DNA of 64,000 nucleotides, from NCBI RefSeq assembly GCF_001267885.1, contig NZ_CP012382.1, forward strand, positions 2,529,001-2,593,000, given 5' to 3'. This DNA comes from Streptomyces ambofaciens ATCC 23877. Lineage in GTDB: Bacteria; Actinomycetota; Actinomycetes; Streptomycetales; Streptomycetaceae. The position numbers and the translations under genes were made by a program. Below are positions 26,682-34,781 of the stretch, one piece after another. Positions within the stretch are counted from its first letter, which is position 1; each line of letters begins with the position of its first letter. A model generated the notes under the pieces. The model saw only the letters and a program-made list of their open reading frames with translations, ran no database searches and had not been told where the DNA came from.

Positions 26682-26730
26682 GGGGGTGCGGTGGGTGCCC
26701 AAGTAGCAGGCAGCACCCACCGCACCCCCT
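26681..26730 (+). terminator. Perfect 18-bp hairpin after the secreted toxin-like gene
   Basis: The arms AGGGGGTGCGGTGGGTGC (26681-26698) and GCACCCACCGCACCCCCT (26713-26730) are exact complements around a 14-base loop. The hairpin overlaps the stop codon of the upstream gene and precedes the ribosome site of the next by about 15 bases. It therefore can terminate or attenuate expression of the small downstream gene. Confidence 0.85.
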
Positions 26731-26756
26731 CCAAGACGCAATGGGAAGGTGAAGCA

Positions 26757-27149
26757 GTGAGCGATTACGGCTACCCGCACGCTTCGGATGAGGTACAGGA
26801 AGAGCGAAACAGAATCGCCGACCGCGCATACGAGGAACTGCGCCGGGCCGGTCTCCCAGCCCATCGTTGGAAACGCGACGCGGATGGATCGCCCGGTGCA
26901 GAAATCGCCGTTGATCCGGGGGAGGATTCAGTGGGAGGGGTCATCGTTACCTGGACAGCCGACTTCGGACCAGCGCTCGCTGAGAGCCTGCTCAGCGGAG
27001 ATCTGCAGGCACCGGTGATCCGGCAGAACGGAGCCGTTGCCCGCCACATGCAGGAAGCCATCATCGGTATCCTCAGAGCCGCAGGGCTTGAAGCCGCCCC
27101 CAGCGAAGACGACATGAATCCACTGGCGGTACGTGTTGCCTCGACGTAG
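26757..27149 (+). CDS. Small cytosolic protein, candidate immunity or orphan cargo gene
   Basis: GTG 26757 follows GGGAAGGTGAA. The 130-residue protein (SDYGYPHASDEVQEERNRIADRAYEELRRAG...) is acidic, without signal peptide or membrane segment, and seems alpha/beta. I do not recognise its family. Its codons are visibly less GC-biased than the neighbours (for example GAAGAGCGAAACAGAATCGC), which suggests later acquisition. Its place directly after a toxin-like secreted gene is where an immunity gene would sit, but nothing in the sequence proves that role. Confidence 0.7.
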   Translation: MSDYGYPHASDEVQEERNRIADRAYEELRRAGLPAHRWKRDADGSPGAEIAVDPGEDSVGGVIVTWTADFGPALAESLLSGDLQAPVIRQNGAVARHMQEAIIGILRAAGLEAAPSEDDMNPLAVRVAST

Positions 27150-27233
27150 CAGAGGAACCGGACGGGCACACCTACGGAAGTGCACCGTACAGAGCGGGCT
27201 GTCAGCCCTCTGACGCGTCCGGTCACTGGGGCG

Positions 27234-27890
27234 TCACTGTCCCCCCATCTCCCACAGCAGCACCTCGGCCCGCGTCACCGCCACCGCGTCCAGCGCGTCG
27301 GCGTCCGTGACGCGGGCCGCGTCGCCCGCGCCCAGGGTCTCGCCACCCAGCGTCACCTCGCCCCGCACCACATGCACGTACACGTACGCCCCGTCCGGCA
27401 CCGCCGTCCGCTCCCCCGCTGCCAGGCGGCGGACGTGGAACATCGCGCCGGCCTCGGGGACGGCGTACGGGGTGGAGTCGGCGATGCCGTGGACGATCTC
27501 GTAGGCGGGGTCGCCGCCGGGAGTGAGCGGGGCCAGCCACATCTGGACGAAGGTCAGGGGCGCGGGGCCGTCGTTGCGCTCGACGTGGCGGACGCCGGCC
27601 GCGGAGCTGAGGCGCTGGACGTCGCCGGCGCGGACGACCGTCTCGTGGCCGGCGGTGTCGCGGTGGGTCAGCTCGCCCTCGACCACCCACGTGACGATCT
27701 CCGTGTGGCTGTGCGGGTGCTCGTCGAAGCCGGCGCCGGGGGCGAGCCGCTCCTCGTTGCAGGCGAGCAGAGCCCCGAAGCGGAGGTTGTCGGGGTCGTA
27801 GTGGGGGCCGAAGGAGAAGGCGTGGCGGGAGACGATCCCGGCTGCCGGATCACCGCCCGGGAAGCGCTCGTCGGCGCGGCGTACGTCCAT
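27234..27890 (-). CDS. Pirin-like bicupin protein
   Basis: About 218 residues with the pirin/YhaK signature: HAFSFGPHYDPDNLRFGALLACNEE, then the metal-site histidines in GFDEHPHSHTEIVTWVVEGELTHRD (His, His, His) and a late Glu or His. Two cupin domains follow. Pirins bind Fe2+ and act as quercetin dioxygenases or redox-sensing cofactors. Start chosen at ATG 27890; in-frame GTG codons at 27893 and 27902 are alternatives, with no strong ribosome site at any. It is divergent from fasR across 62 bp. Confidence 0.88.
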   Translation of the reverse strand: MDVRRADERFPGGDPAAGIVSRHAFSFGPHYDPDNLRFGALLACNEERLAPGAGFDEHPHSHTEIVTWVVEGELTHRDTAGHETVVRAGDVQRLSSAAGVRHVERNDGPAPLTFVQMWLAPLTPGGDPAYEIVHGIADSTPYAVPEAGAMFHVRRLAAGERTAVPDGAYVYVHVVRGEVTLGGETLGAGDAARVTDADALDAVAVTRAEVLLWEMGGQ

Positions 27891-27952
27891 CACGTCGTTC
27901 ACCGTAGACCCGGCGGCACACCCGCCCGTCCCGATAAGGCAGTCTTGTCCCC

Positions 27953-29158
27953 GTGCCCGAACCCGAAACCGGCAAGCCCGACGCCCCCGCCCGGCCCGTC
28001 CACCCGCACACCGCGACCCTGAAGCGGCTGGAGCAGTCCGCCGGATCGCTCGCCGCGCAGGCCATCGCGCGGATGGACGAGACCCTGCCGTGGTACCGGG
28101 CCATGCCACCGGAGAACCGTTCCTGGATCGGGCTGGTCGCCCAGGCGGGCATCGCCGCCTTCACCGAGTGGTTCCGGCACCCGGACGCCCCGCAGGCCAT
28201 CTCCACCGACGTCTTCGGCACCGCGCCGCGCGAGCTGACGCGGGCCATCACGCTGCGGCAGACCGTGGAGATGGTGCGGACGACGATCGAGGTCATGGAG
28301 TCCGCGATCGACGAGGTCGCCGCTCCCGGGGACGAGTCGGTCCTGCGCGAGGCGCTGCTGGTGTACGCCCGGGAGATCGCCTTCGCGACCGCCCAGGTCT
28401 ACGCGCAGGCCGCCGAGGCACGCGGTGCCTGGGACGCGCGGCTGGAGTCGCTGGTGGTGAACGCCGTGCTCAGCGGCGAGGCCGACGAGGGCGCCGTGTC
28501 GCGGGCCGCCGCCCTCGGGTGGAACTCGCCCGAGCACGTGTGCGTGGTGCTGGGCACCGCCCCCGAGGGCGACTCCGAGCTGACCGTGGAGGCCATCCGG
28601 CGCGCGGCCCGGCACGCCAAGCTCCAGGTGCTGACGGGGGTGCTCGGGGACCGGCTGGTGGTGATCGCGGGGGGCAGCGACAACCCCCTCGCGGTGGCCA
28701 AGTCGCTGATCGGGCCGTTCGCGCAGGGCGCGGTCGTGGCCGGTCCCGTGGTGCCGGACCTGCTGGCCGCGACCCGGTCCGCGCAGGCCGCCGCGGCCGG
28801 GCTCAAGGCGTGCACCGCCTGGCAGGACGCTCCGCGCCCCGTGCTGGCCGACGATCTGCTGCCGGAGCGCGCCATCGCCTCCGACCCGTCGGCCCGCGAG
28901 CAGTTGGTGGAGGAGATCTACAGACCGCTGGAGGAGGCCGGTGCAGCCTTGCTCGAGACGCTCAGCGTCTATCTCGAACAGGCGAGCAGTCTCGAAGGCG
29001 CCGCCCGGATGCTCTTCGTTCACCCGAACACCGTGCGCTACCGGCTCCGACGTGTGACTGACGTCACCGGATGGTCACCCTCTGATGTACGGTCTGCGTT
29101 CACACTGCGGATCGCGCTCATCCTGGGGCGTCTGGCCGATGGAGATCCGCAACTCTAA
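27953..29158 (+). CDS. fasR: FasR, transcriptional activator of fatty acid synthesis genes
   Basis: The 401-residue PucR/CdaR-type regulator has a GGDEF-like middle region and a C-terminal helix-turn-helix, SVYLEQASSLEGAARMLFVHPNTVRYRLRRVTDVTG. It lies directly upstream of fabD-fabH-acpP-fabF, the conserved place of FasR, which activates this operon in Streptomyces coelicolor. GTG 27953. Its likely target, an inverted repeat, sits in the 89-base gap before fabD. The N-terminal half (residues 20-180) is the typical all-helical region of unknown ligand specificity; acyl-CoA sensing is known for mycobacterial FasR, which is an unrelated TetR protein. Confidence 0.93.
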   Translation: MPEPETGKPDAPARPVHPHTATLKRLEQSAGSLAAQAIARMDETLPWYRAMPPENRSWIGLVAQAGIAAFTEWFRHPDAPQAISTDVFGTAPRELTRAITLRQTVEMVRTTIEVMESAIDEVAAPGDESVLREALLVYAREIAFATAQVYAQAAEARGAWDARLESLVVNAVLSGEADEGAVSRAAALGWNSPEHVCVVLGTAPEGDSELTVEAIRRAARHAKLQVLTGVLGDRLVVIAGGSDNPLAVAKSLIGPFAQGAVVAGPVVPDLLAATRSAQAAAAGLKACTAWQDAPRPVLADDLLPERAIASDPSAREQLVEEIYRPLEEAGAALLETLSVYLEQASSLEGAARMLFVHPNTVRYRLRRVTDVTGWSPSDVRSAFTLRIALILGRLADGDPQL

Positions 29159-29160
29159 GC

Positions 29161-29181
29161 TTTTGTCGGGGGTCCACAAAA
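29161..29181 (+). promoter_or_regulatory. Candidate FasR site upstream of fabD
   Basis: TTTTGT at 29161-29166 and ACAAAA at 29176-29181 form a perfect six-base dyad with a nine-base spacer, immediately after the fasR stop and about 67 bases before fabD. It is the only AT-rich dyad in the gap. FasR is known to bind the fabD promoter in S. coelicolor; that this dyad is its site is inference. Confidence 0.5.
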
Positions 29182-29247
29182 CCCCCTCCCGTTCTTCGTC
29201 CCTGTCCCCACGGGCGGCCGTGGCCGTCCTCAAGAGAGAGTGTGAGA

Positions 29248-30177
29248 GTGCTCGTACTCGTCGCTCCCGGCCAGGGCGCCCAGACGCCCGGCTTCCTGAC
29301 TGACTGGCTCGCCCTGCCCGGCGCCGCTGACCGCGTCGCCGCCTGGTCCGACGCCATTGGACTCGATCTCGCCCACTACGGCACCAAGGCCGACGCGGAC
29401 GAGATCCGAGACACGTCCGTGGCACAGCCGCTGCTCGTCGCGGCCGGAATCCTCTCGGCCGCGGCACTCGGTGACATCGCCGACCTCGCGCCCGGCGCCG
29501 TCGCCGGCCACAGCGTCGGCGAGTTCACGGCCGCCGCCTTCGCGGGCGTCCTCGACGACACGGCCGCGGTGTCCCTCGTACGCCGTCGGGGCCTGGCGAT
29601 GGCCGAGGCCGCCGCCGTCACCGAGACCGGCATGTCCGCGCTGCTCGGCGGCGACCCCGAGGTGAGCGTCGCGCACCTGGAGAAGCTGGGGCTGACCCCG
29701 GCGAACATGAACGGCGCCGGTCAGATCGTGGCGGCCGGCACCATGGAGCAGCTGGCCGCGCTGAGCGAGGACAAGCCCGAGGGCGTGCGCAAGGTCGTCG
29801 CGCTGAAGGTGGCCGGCGCCTTCCACACGCAGCACATGGCGCCCGCGGTCGACAAGCTCGCTCAGGCCGCGAAGACGCTGACGCCGGCCGACCCCAAGGT
29901 GACGTACGTCTCCAACAAGGACGGGCAGGCCGTCGCCTCCGGTGCCGAGGTGCTGGAGCGGCTGGTCGGCCAGGTCGCCAACCCGGTCCGCTGGGACCGG
30001 TGCATGGAGACGTTCCAGGAGCTGGGCGTCACCGCGCTGATCGAGGTGTGCCCGGGCGGCACGCTCACCGGGCTGGCCAAGCGCGCGCTGCCGGGCGTGA
30101 AGACGCTGGCCCTGAAGTCCCCCGCCGATCTCGACGCGGCCCGCGAGCTCGTCGCCGAGCACGCCCAGCAGGCCTGA
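29248..30177 (+). CDS. fabD: Malonyl-CoA:ACP transacylase
   Basis: The enzyme moves malonyl groups from CoA to AcpP, and in Streptomyces also feeds polyketide synthases. The nucleophile is Ser in GHSVGEF (residue 89), the histidine is in GAFHTQHMAP, and GQGAQ near the N-terminus forms the oxyanion region. Residues about 70-85 (ALGDIADLAPGAVAG) are shorter than my recollection of the S. coelicolor protein. GTG 29248 is preferred because GAGAG lies seven bases upstream; GTG 29242 would add two residues. First gene of the fab operon, followed by fabH after 16 bases. Confidence 0.96.
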   Translation: MLVLVAPGQGAQTPGFLTDWLALPGAADRVAAWSDAIGLDLAHYGTKADADEIRDTSVAQPLLVAAGILSAAALGDIADLAPGAVAGHSVGEFTAAAFAGVLDDTAAVSLVRRRGLAMAEAAAVTETGMSALLGGDPEVSVAHLEKLGLTPANMNGAGQIVAAGTMEQLAALSEDKPEGVRKVVALKVAGAFHTQHMAPAVDKLAQAAKTLTPADPKVTYVSNKDGQAVASGAEVLERLVGQVANPVRWDRCMETFQELGVTALIEVCPGGTLTGLAKRALPGVKTLALKSPADLDAARELVAEHAQQA

Positions 30178-30193
30178 CAAGGAGCGCGAGAGC

Positions 30194-31225
30194 ATGTCGA
30201 AGATCAAGCCCAGCAAGGGCGCCCCGTACGCGCGCATCCTCGGCGTCGGCGGCTACCGCCCGACGCGGGTGGTGCCGAACGAGGTGATCCTCGAGAAGAT
30301 CGACTCGTCCGACGAGTGGATCCGTTCGCGCTCCGGCATCGAGACGCGGCACTGGGCCTCGCCCGAGGAGACCGTCGCGGCGATGTCGATCGAGGCCTCC
30401 GGCAAGGCCATCGCGAACGCCGGGATCGCCGCCTCGCAGATCGGCGCGGTGGTCGTCTCGACCGTGTCGCACTTCAGCCAGACCCCGGCCGTCGCGACCG
30501 AGATCGCGGACAAGCTGGGCACGGACAAGGCCGCCGCCTTCGACATCTCGGCGGGCTGCGCGGGCTTCGGCTACGGCCTGACCCTCGCCAAGGGCATGGT
30601 CGTCGAGGGCTCCGCGGAGTACGTCCTGGTCATCGGCGTCGAGCGGCTCTCCGACCTGACCGACCTGGAGGACCGGGCCACGGCCTTCCTCTTCGGTGAC
30701 GGCGCGGGCGCGGTCGTGGTCGGCCCCTCCCAGGAGCCGGGGATCGGCCCGACCGTCTGGGGCTCGGAGGGCGACAAGTCCGAGACGATCAAGCAGACGG
30801 TCTCCTGGGACCGGTTCGCGATCGGCGACGTCTCGGAGCTGCCCCTCGACAGCGAGGGCAACGTGAAGTTTCCTGCGATCACGCAGGAGGGCCAGGCGGT
30901 GTTCCGCTGGGCCGTGTTCGAGATGGCGAAGGTCGCCCAGCAGGCGCTGGACGCGGCCGGGATCAGCCCGGACGACCTGGACGTCTTCATCCCGCACCAG
31001 GCCAACGTGCGGATCATCGACTCGATGGTGAAGACACTGAAGCTGCCGGAGCACGTCATGGTCGCCCGTGACATCCGCACCACCGGCAACACCTCGGCCG
31101 CCTCGATCCCGCTCGCGATGGAGCGGCTCCTGGCGACCGGCGAGGCGAAGAGCGGCGACACCGCGCTCGTCATCGGCTTCGGGGCGGGTCTCGTCTACGC
31201 CGCGACGGTCGTTACCCTCCCCTAG
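30194..31225 (+). CDS. fabH: 3-oxoacyl-ACP synthase III
   Basis: This condensing enzyme starts fatty acid chains from acyl-CoA and malonyl-ACP; in Streptomyces it accepts branched starters such as isobutyryl- and methylbutyryl-CoA, which sets the branched lipid profile. The triad is Cys122 (ISAGCAGF), His268 (FIPHQAN) and Asn299 (TTGNTSAAS). Length of 343 residues is typical. AAGGAG precedes ATG 30194. It lies in the fabD-fabH-acpP-fabF operon. Confidence 0.97.
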   Translation: MSKIKPSKGAPYARILGVGGYRPTRVVPNEVILEKIDSSDEWIRSRSGIETRHWASPEETVAAMSIEASGKAIANAGIAASQIGAVVVSTVSHFSQTPAVATEIADKLGTDKAAAFDISAGCAGFGYGLTLAKGMVVEGSAEYVLVIGVERLSDLTDLEDRATAFLFGDGAGAVVVGPSQEPGIGPTVWGSEGDKSETIKQTVSWDRFAIGDVSELPLDSEGNVKFPAITQEGQAVFRWAVFEMAKVAQQALDAAGISPDDLDVFIPHQANVRIIDSMVKTLKLPEHVMVARDIRTTGNTSAASIPLAMERLLATGEAKSGDTALVIGFGAGLVYAATVVTLP

Positions 31226-31328
31226 GCACTCCGTGCCGGATCATCCGGTCCGGGACGGAGACCAGCACCAACCCGCCGCCGACGCGGCGGGCCGCCACAC
31301 CCTCTGGAAACTACGAAGGAGCGCCATC

Positions 31329-31577
31329 ATGGCCGCCACTCAGGAAGAGATCGTCGCCGGTCTCGCCGAGATCGTGAACGAGATCGCCGGCATCCCGGTT
31401 GAGGACGTCCAGCTGGACAAGTCCTTCACCGACGACCTGGACGTCGACTCGCTGTCCATGGTCGAGGTCGTCGTCGCCGCCGAAGAGCGCTTCGACGTCA
31501 AGATCCCGGACGAGGACGTCAAGAACCTCAAGACGGTCGGCGACGCGACCAACTACATCCTCAAGAACCAGGGCTGA
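31329..31577 (+). CDS. acpP: Acyl carrier protein
   Basis: The 82-residue acidic four-helix carrier holds growing acyl chains on a phosphopantetheine arm at Ser41 in DDLDVDSLSMVE. AAGGAG precedes ATG 31329. The 103-base gap after fabH is the widest in the operon and could hold an internal promoter, which would suit the high abundance of ACP. A hairpin is not evident there. Confidence 0.97.
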   Translation: MAATQEEIVAGLAEIVNEIAGIPVEDVQLDKSFTDDLDVDSLSMVEVVVAAEERFDVKIPDEDVKNLKTVGDATNYILKNQG

Positions 31578-31664
31578 TCGACCGATCACGTCCCTGGGCT
31601 GACTGCCCCGCCACCCGGCGGTGGCGCCGTACGAATCCCGTATCCCGTTGGAGAAAGAATTCCC

Positions 31665-32954
31665 GTGAGCTCGACCAATCGCACCGTGGTCGTCACCGGT
31701 ATCGGCGCAACCACACCGCTGGGTGGCGACGCAGCCTCTACCTGGGAAGGCCTGGTCGCCGGCAAGTCCGGCGTCAAGCCCCTGGAGCAGGAGTGGGCCG
31801 CCGACCAGGCGGTCCGCATCGCCGCACCGGTCGCCGTGGACCCCTCCGAGGTCATCCCGCGGCCCCAGGCCCGCCGCCTGGACCGCTCGGCCCAGTTCGC
31901 GCTGATCGCGGCGCAGGAGGCCTGGAAGGACGCCGGTTACTCCGGCAAGGCGGGCGAGAGCCCCGCCGAGGAGGGGGCGGCCCAGGTCGACCCCGACCGT
32001 CTCGGCGCGGTCATCGCCTCCGGTATCGGTGGCGTGACGACCCTCCTCGACCAGTACGACGTGCTCAAGGAGAAGGGCGTCCGCCGCGTCTCCCCGCACA
32101 CCGTCCCCATGCTGATGCCCAACGGCCCCTCCGCCAACGTGGGTCTGGCCGTGGGCGCCCGGGCGGGCGTGCACACGCCGGTCTCCGCCTGCGCGTCGGG
32201 CGCCGAGGCCATCGGCTACGCCATCGAGATGATCCGCACCGGCCGCGCCGACGTCGTCGTCGCGGGTGGCACGGAGGCGGCGATCCACCCGCTGCCCATC
32301 GCCGCGTTCGGCAACATGATGGCGATGTCCAAGAACAACGACGACCCGCAGGGCGCCTCGCGCCCCTTCGACACGGGCCGTGACGGCTTCGTCCTCGGTG
32401 AGGGCGCCGGCGTCCTCGTCCTGGAGTCCGCCGAGCACGCCGCGGCACGCGGTGTCCGCGTCTACGCGGAGGCGGTCGGTCAGGGCGTCTCCGCCGACAG
32501 CCACGACATCGTGCAGCCGGAGCCGGAGGGCCGCGGCATCTCGCACGCCCTGCAGAACCTGCTGGACCGCACCGACCTGGACCCGGCCGAGATCGTGCAC
32601 GTCAACGCGCACGCCACCTCGACGCCGGCCGGTGACATCGCCGAGCTGAAGGCACTGCGCAAGGTCCTCGGCGACGACGTGGACCACATGGCGGTCTCCG
32701 GCACCAAGTCGATGACCGGTCACCTCCTCGGTGGCGCCGGCGGTGTCGAGTCCGTCGCGACCGTGCTCGCCCTGTACCACCGGGTGGCGCCGCCCACCAT
32801 CAACGTCGAGAACCTCGACCCCGAGGCCGAGGCCGCGGCGGACATCGTCCGCGGCGAGGCCCGGAAGCTGCCCGTCGAGGGCCGGATCGCCGCGCTGAAC
32901 GACTCGTTCGGTTTCGGCGGACACAACGTGGTGCTGGCCTTCCGCACGGTCTGA
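31665..32954 (+). CDS. fabF: 3-oxoacyl-ACP synthase II
   Basis: The elongating condensing enzyme of type II fatty acid synthesis. Cys176 in VSACASGAEA, His316 in VNAHATST and His353 in SMTGHLLGGAG form the Cys-His-His triad. Length 429 residues, slightly longer than E. coli FabF because of an acidic insertion near residues 95-110 (KAGESPAEEGAAQVDPD). GTG 31665 follows GGAGAAAG. It is the last gene of the operon and ends in a very strong hairpin. Confidence 0.97.
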   Translation: MSSTNRTVVVTGIGATTPLGGDAASTWEGLVAGKSGVKPLEQEWAADQAVRIAAPVAVDPSEVIPRPQARRLDRSAQFALIAAQEAWKDAGYSGKAGESPAEEGAAQVDPDRLGAVIASGIGGVTTLLDQYDVLKEKGVRRVSPHTVPMLMPNGPSANVGLAVGARAGVHTPVSACASGAEAIGYAIEMIRTGRADVVVAGGTEAAIHPLPIAAFGNMMAMSKNNDDPQGASRPFDTGRDGFVLGEGAGVLVLESAEHAAARGVRVYAEAVGQGVSADSHDIVQPEPEGRGISHALQNLLDRTDLDPAEIVHVNAHATSTPAGDIAELKALRKVLGDDVDHMAVSGTKSMTGHLLGGAGGVESVATVLALYHRVAPPTINVENLDPEAEAAADIVRGEARKLPVEGRIAALNDSFGFGGHNVVLAFRTV

Positions 32955-32965
32955 GCCGCACCCGT

Positions 32966-33056
32966 ACGCACGTGAAGGGCCCCCACCGGTCGGTGGGGGC
33001 CCTTCACGTGCGTCTGCGGCGTACGGTGGGGGCCCTTCACGTGCGTCTGCGGCGTA
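32966..33056 (+). terminator. fab operon terminator with a tandemly duplicated arm
   Basis: A 23-bp left arm at 32966-32988 pairs perfectly with 32991-33013 (core GGGCCCCCACCG and its complement). The right arm and the next ten bases, 32991-33023, are then repeated exactly as a 33-bp unit at 33024-33056. The left arm could therefore pair with either copy. The element lies between convergent fabF and DUF3145 genes and probably terminates both. Confidence 0.85.
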
Positions 33057-33077
33057 CGGCGGTGGTGGCGGTGGCGG

Positions 33078-33572
33078 TCAGACCACCTGGTGGAGCCAGC
33101 GGACCGGGGCGCCCTCGCCCGCGTGGCGGAAGGGTTCCAGTTCGTCGTCCCAGGGCTTGCCGAGGAGTCTCGCGACGTCGGACTCCAGGTCGGTCTCGCC
33201 GCGCCGGGAGCGGACCAGGGCGGCGCGCAGCCGGTCCTCGGGGACGAGGATGTCGCCGTGGATGCCGGTGACGGCGTGGAAGATGCCGAGGTCCGGGGTG
33301 CAGCTGTAGCGCTCGCCCTCGGCGTTGGCGGACGGTTCCGCGGTGACCTCGAAGCGCAGCAGCTGCCAGCCGCGCAGCGCGGAGGCGAGCTTGGAGGCGG
33401 TGCCGGCCTGGCCCTGCCAGGAGAACTCCGAGCGCCAGGTGCCGGGCGCGGCGGGCTGCCGGATCCAGTCCAGGCTCACGCGCGTCCCGAGCACCCCGGC
33501 GACGGCCCACTCGACGTGCGGGCACAGCGCGCGCGGCGCGGAGTGCACGTACAGAACTCCACGTGTCGTCAC
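33078..33572 (-). CDS. DUF3145 family protein
   Basis: GTG 33572 is preceded by GGAGG. The 164-residue cytosolic protein begins TTRGVLYVHSAPRALCPHVEWAVAGVLG and is rich in Trp (SLDWIRQP, TWRSEFSWQGQ, GWQLLRFE). DUF3145 is confined to actinobacteria and is regularly next to fabF, as here in convergent orientation, but its function is unknown. Its constant position hints at a role in lipid metabolism. Confidence 0.9.
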   Translation of the reverse strand: MTTRGVLYVHSAPRALCPHVEWAVAGVLGTRVSLDWIRQPAAPGTWRSEFSWQGQAGTASKLASALRGWQLLRFEVTAEPSANAEGERYSCTPDLGIFHAVTGIHGDILVPEDRLRAALVRSRRGETDLESDVARLLGKPWDDELEPFRHAGEGAPVRWLHQVV

Positions 33573-33829
33573 CGGAACCTCCGGGCTGAGCGGGACATCT
33601 CGGAACGGGCGGAACGGCTGTGGCCGGGCGGGCCACGTTGATGGCGAGGCTACCGTGCGCCGGGGCGCGGAGTGTGACGTACCGTCGGTCCCGGTGCCGA
33701 CAAACCCCAGGTATTCACCCAGTAGGACGCTTGTACGGGTGTGAGCCGTTGCATCGCCGCGCTCGGGAACCCCCGCGCGCTGCCATGGGTTGAGGACACT
33801 GGAGGCACGAGGCGAGGGGTGGGAGCCAC

Positions 33830-34744
33830 ATGGGTCAGGGGTCGGAGCAGGGTACGCGGCGTGTCCGTCGCCGTCTCCGTGCCACGCTCGCCGTGCTGAC
33901 GGTTGCCGTCCTGGGTGTGACGGGCTGCGACGCCGTGGGCGGCGACGCCTCCGCCGGCCCGTCCGCCTCGGCCTCGAAGCGGACGCGTCCGGCCCCCGTC
34001 TGGGACACCAGCCCGGAATCGGTCGCCGCCGTGGGCGACTCCATCACGCGCGGCTTCGACGCCTGTACGGTCCTGTCCGACTGTCCCGAGGTCTCGTGGG
34101 CGACCGGCAGCAGCGCCGAGGTCGACAGCCTGGCCGTACGGCTGCTGGGCAGGGCCGAGGCGGCCGAGCGGAGCTGGAACTACGCGGTCACCGGGTCCCG
34201 GATGGAGGACCTGACCGGGCAGGTGACGCGGGCGGCGGCGCGCAGGCCGCAGCTCGTCGCGGTGATGGTCGGGGCGAACGACGCCTGCCGGGCGACCACC
34301 TCGGCGATGACGCCGGTGGCGGACTTCCGGGCCCGTTTCGAGGAGGCCATGGCCACCCTGCGCGCGAAACTGCCGAAGGCGCAGGTGTACGTGGCGAGCA
34401 TTCCGGACCTCAAGCGGCTGTGGTCCGAGGGGCGCACCAACCCGCTGGGCAAGCAGGTGTGGAAGCTGGGCATCTGCCCGTCGATGCTGGGGGACGCGGA
34501 CGCCCTGGACGCGGCGGCGACGCTGCGCCGCAACACCGTGCGGGACCGGGTGGAGGCGTACAACGACGTGCTGCGGTCGGTCTGCGCGAAGGACCGGCGG
34601 TGCCGCACCGACGGCGGTGCGGTGCACGCGTTCCGGTTCGGCACCGACCAGTTGAGCCGCTGGGACTGGTTCCACCCGAGCGTGAACGGGCAGGCCCGGC
34701 TGGCGGAGATCGCGTACCGCGCCGTGACCGCGAGGAAACCCTGA
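33830..34744 (+). CDS. Secreted SGNH-hydrolase lipoprotein
   Basis: The 304-residue precursor has an Arg-rich N-terminus, a hydrophobic core and a lipobox, VLGVTGC (Cys33), so it should be anchored to the outer face of the membrane. The SGNH blocks are AVGDSITRG (Ser71), a Gly in the YAVTGS segment, GANDAC (Asn), and DWFHPSVNG (Asp and His). It is an esterase or lipase-like enzyme with unknown substrate. ATG 33830 is preceded by GGGAG at suitable spacing. It lies 38 bases upstream of galM on the same strand. Confidence 0.9.
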   Translation: MGQGSEQGTRRVRRRLRATLAVLTVAVLGVTGCDAVGGDASAGPSASASKRTRPAPVWDTSPESVAAVGDSITRGFDACTVLSDCPEVSWATGSSAEVDSLAVRLLGRAEAAERSWNYAVTGSRMEDLTGQVTRAAARRPQLVAVMVGANDACRATTSAMTPVADFRARFEEAMATLRAKLPKAQVYVASIPDLKRLWSEGRTNPLGKQVWKLGICPSMLGDADALDAAATLRRNTVRDRVEAYNDVLRSVCAKDRRCRTDGGAVHAFRFGTDQLSRWDWFHPSVNGQARLAEIAYRAVTARKP

Positions 34745-34781
34745 AACCTCCCTGACCTGCGGGTGTCCTAGAGTTCCGCAC

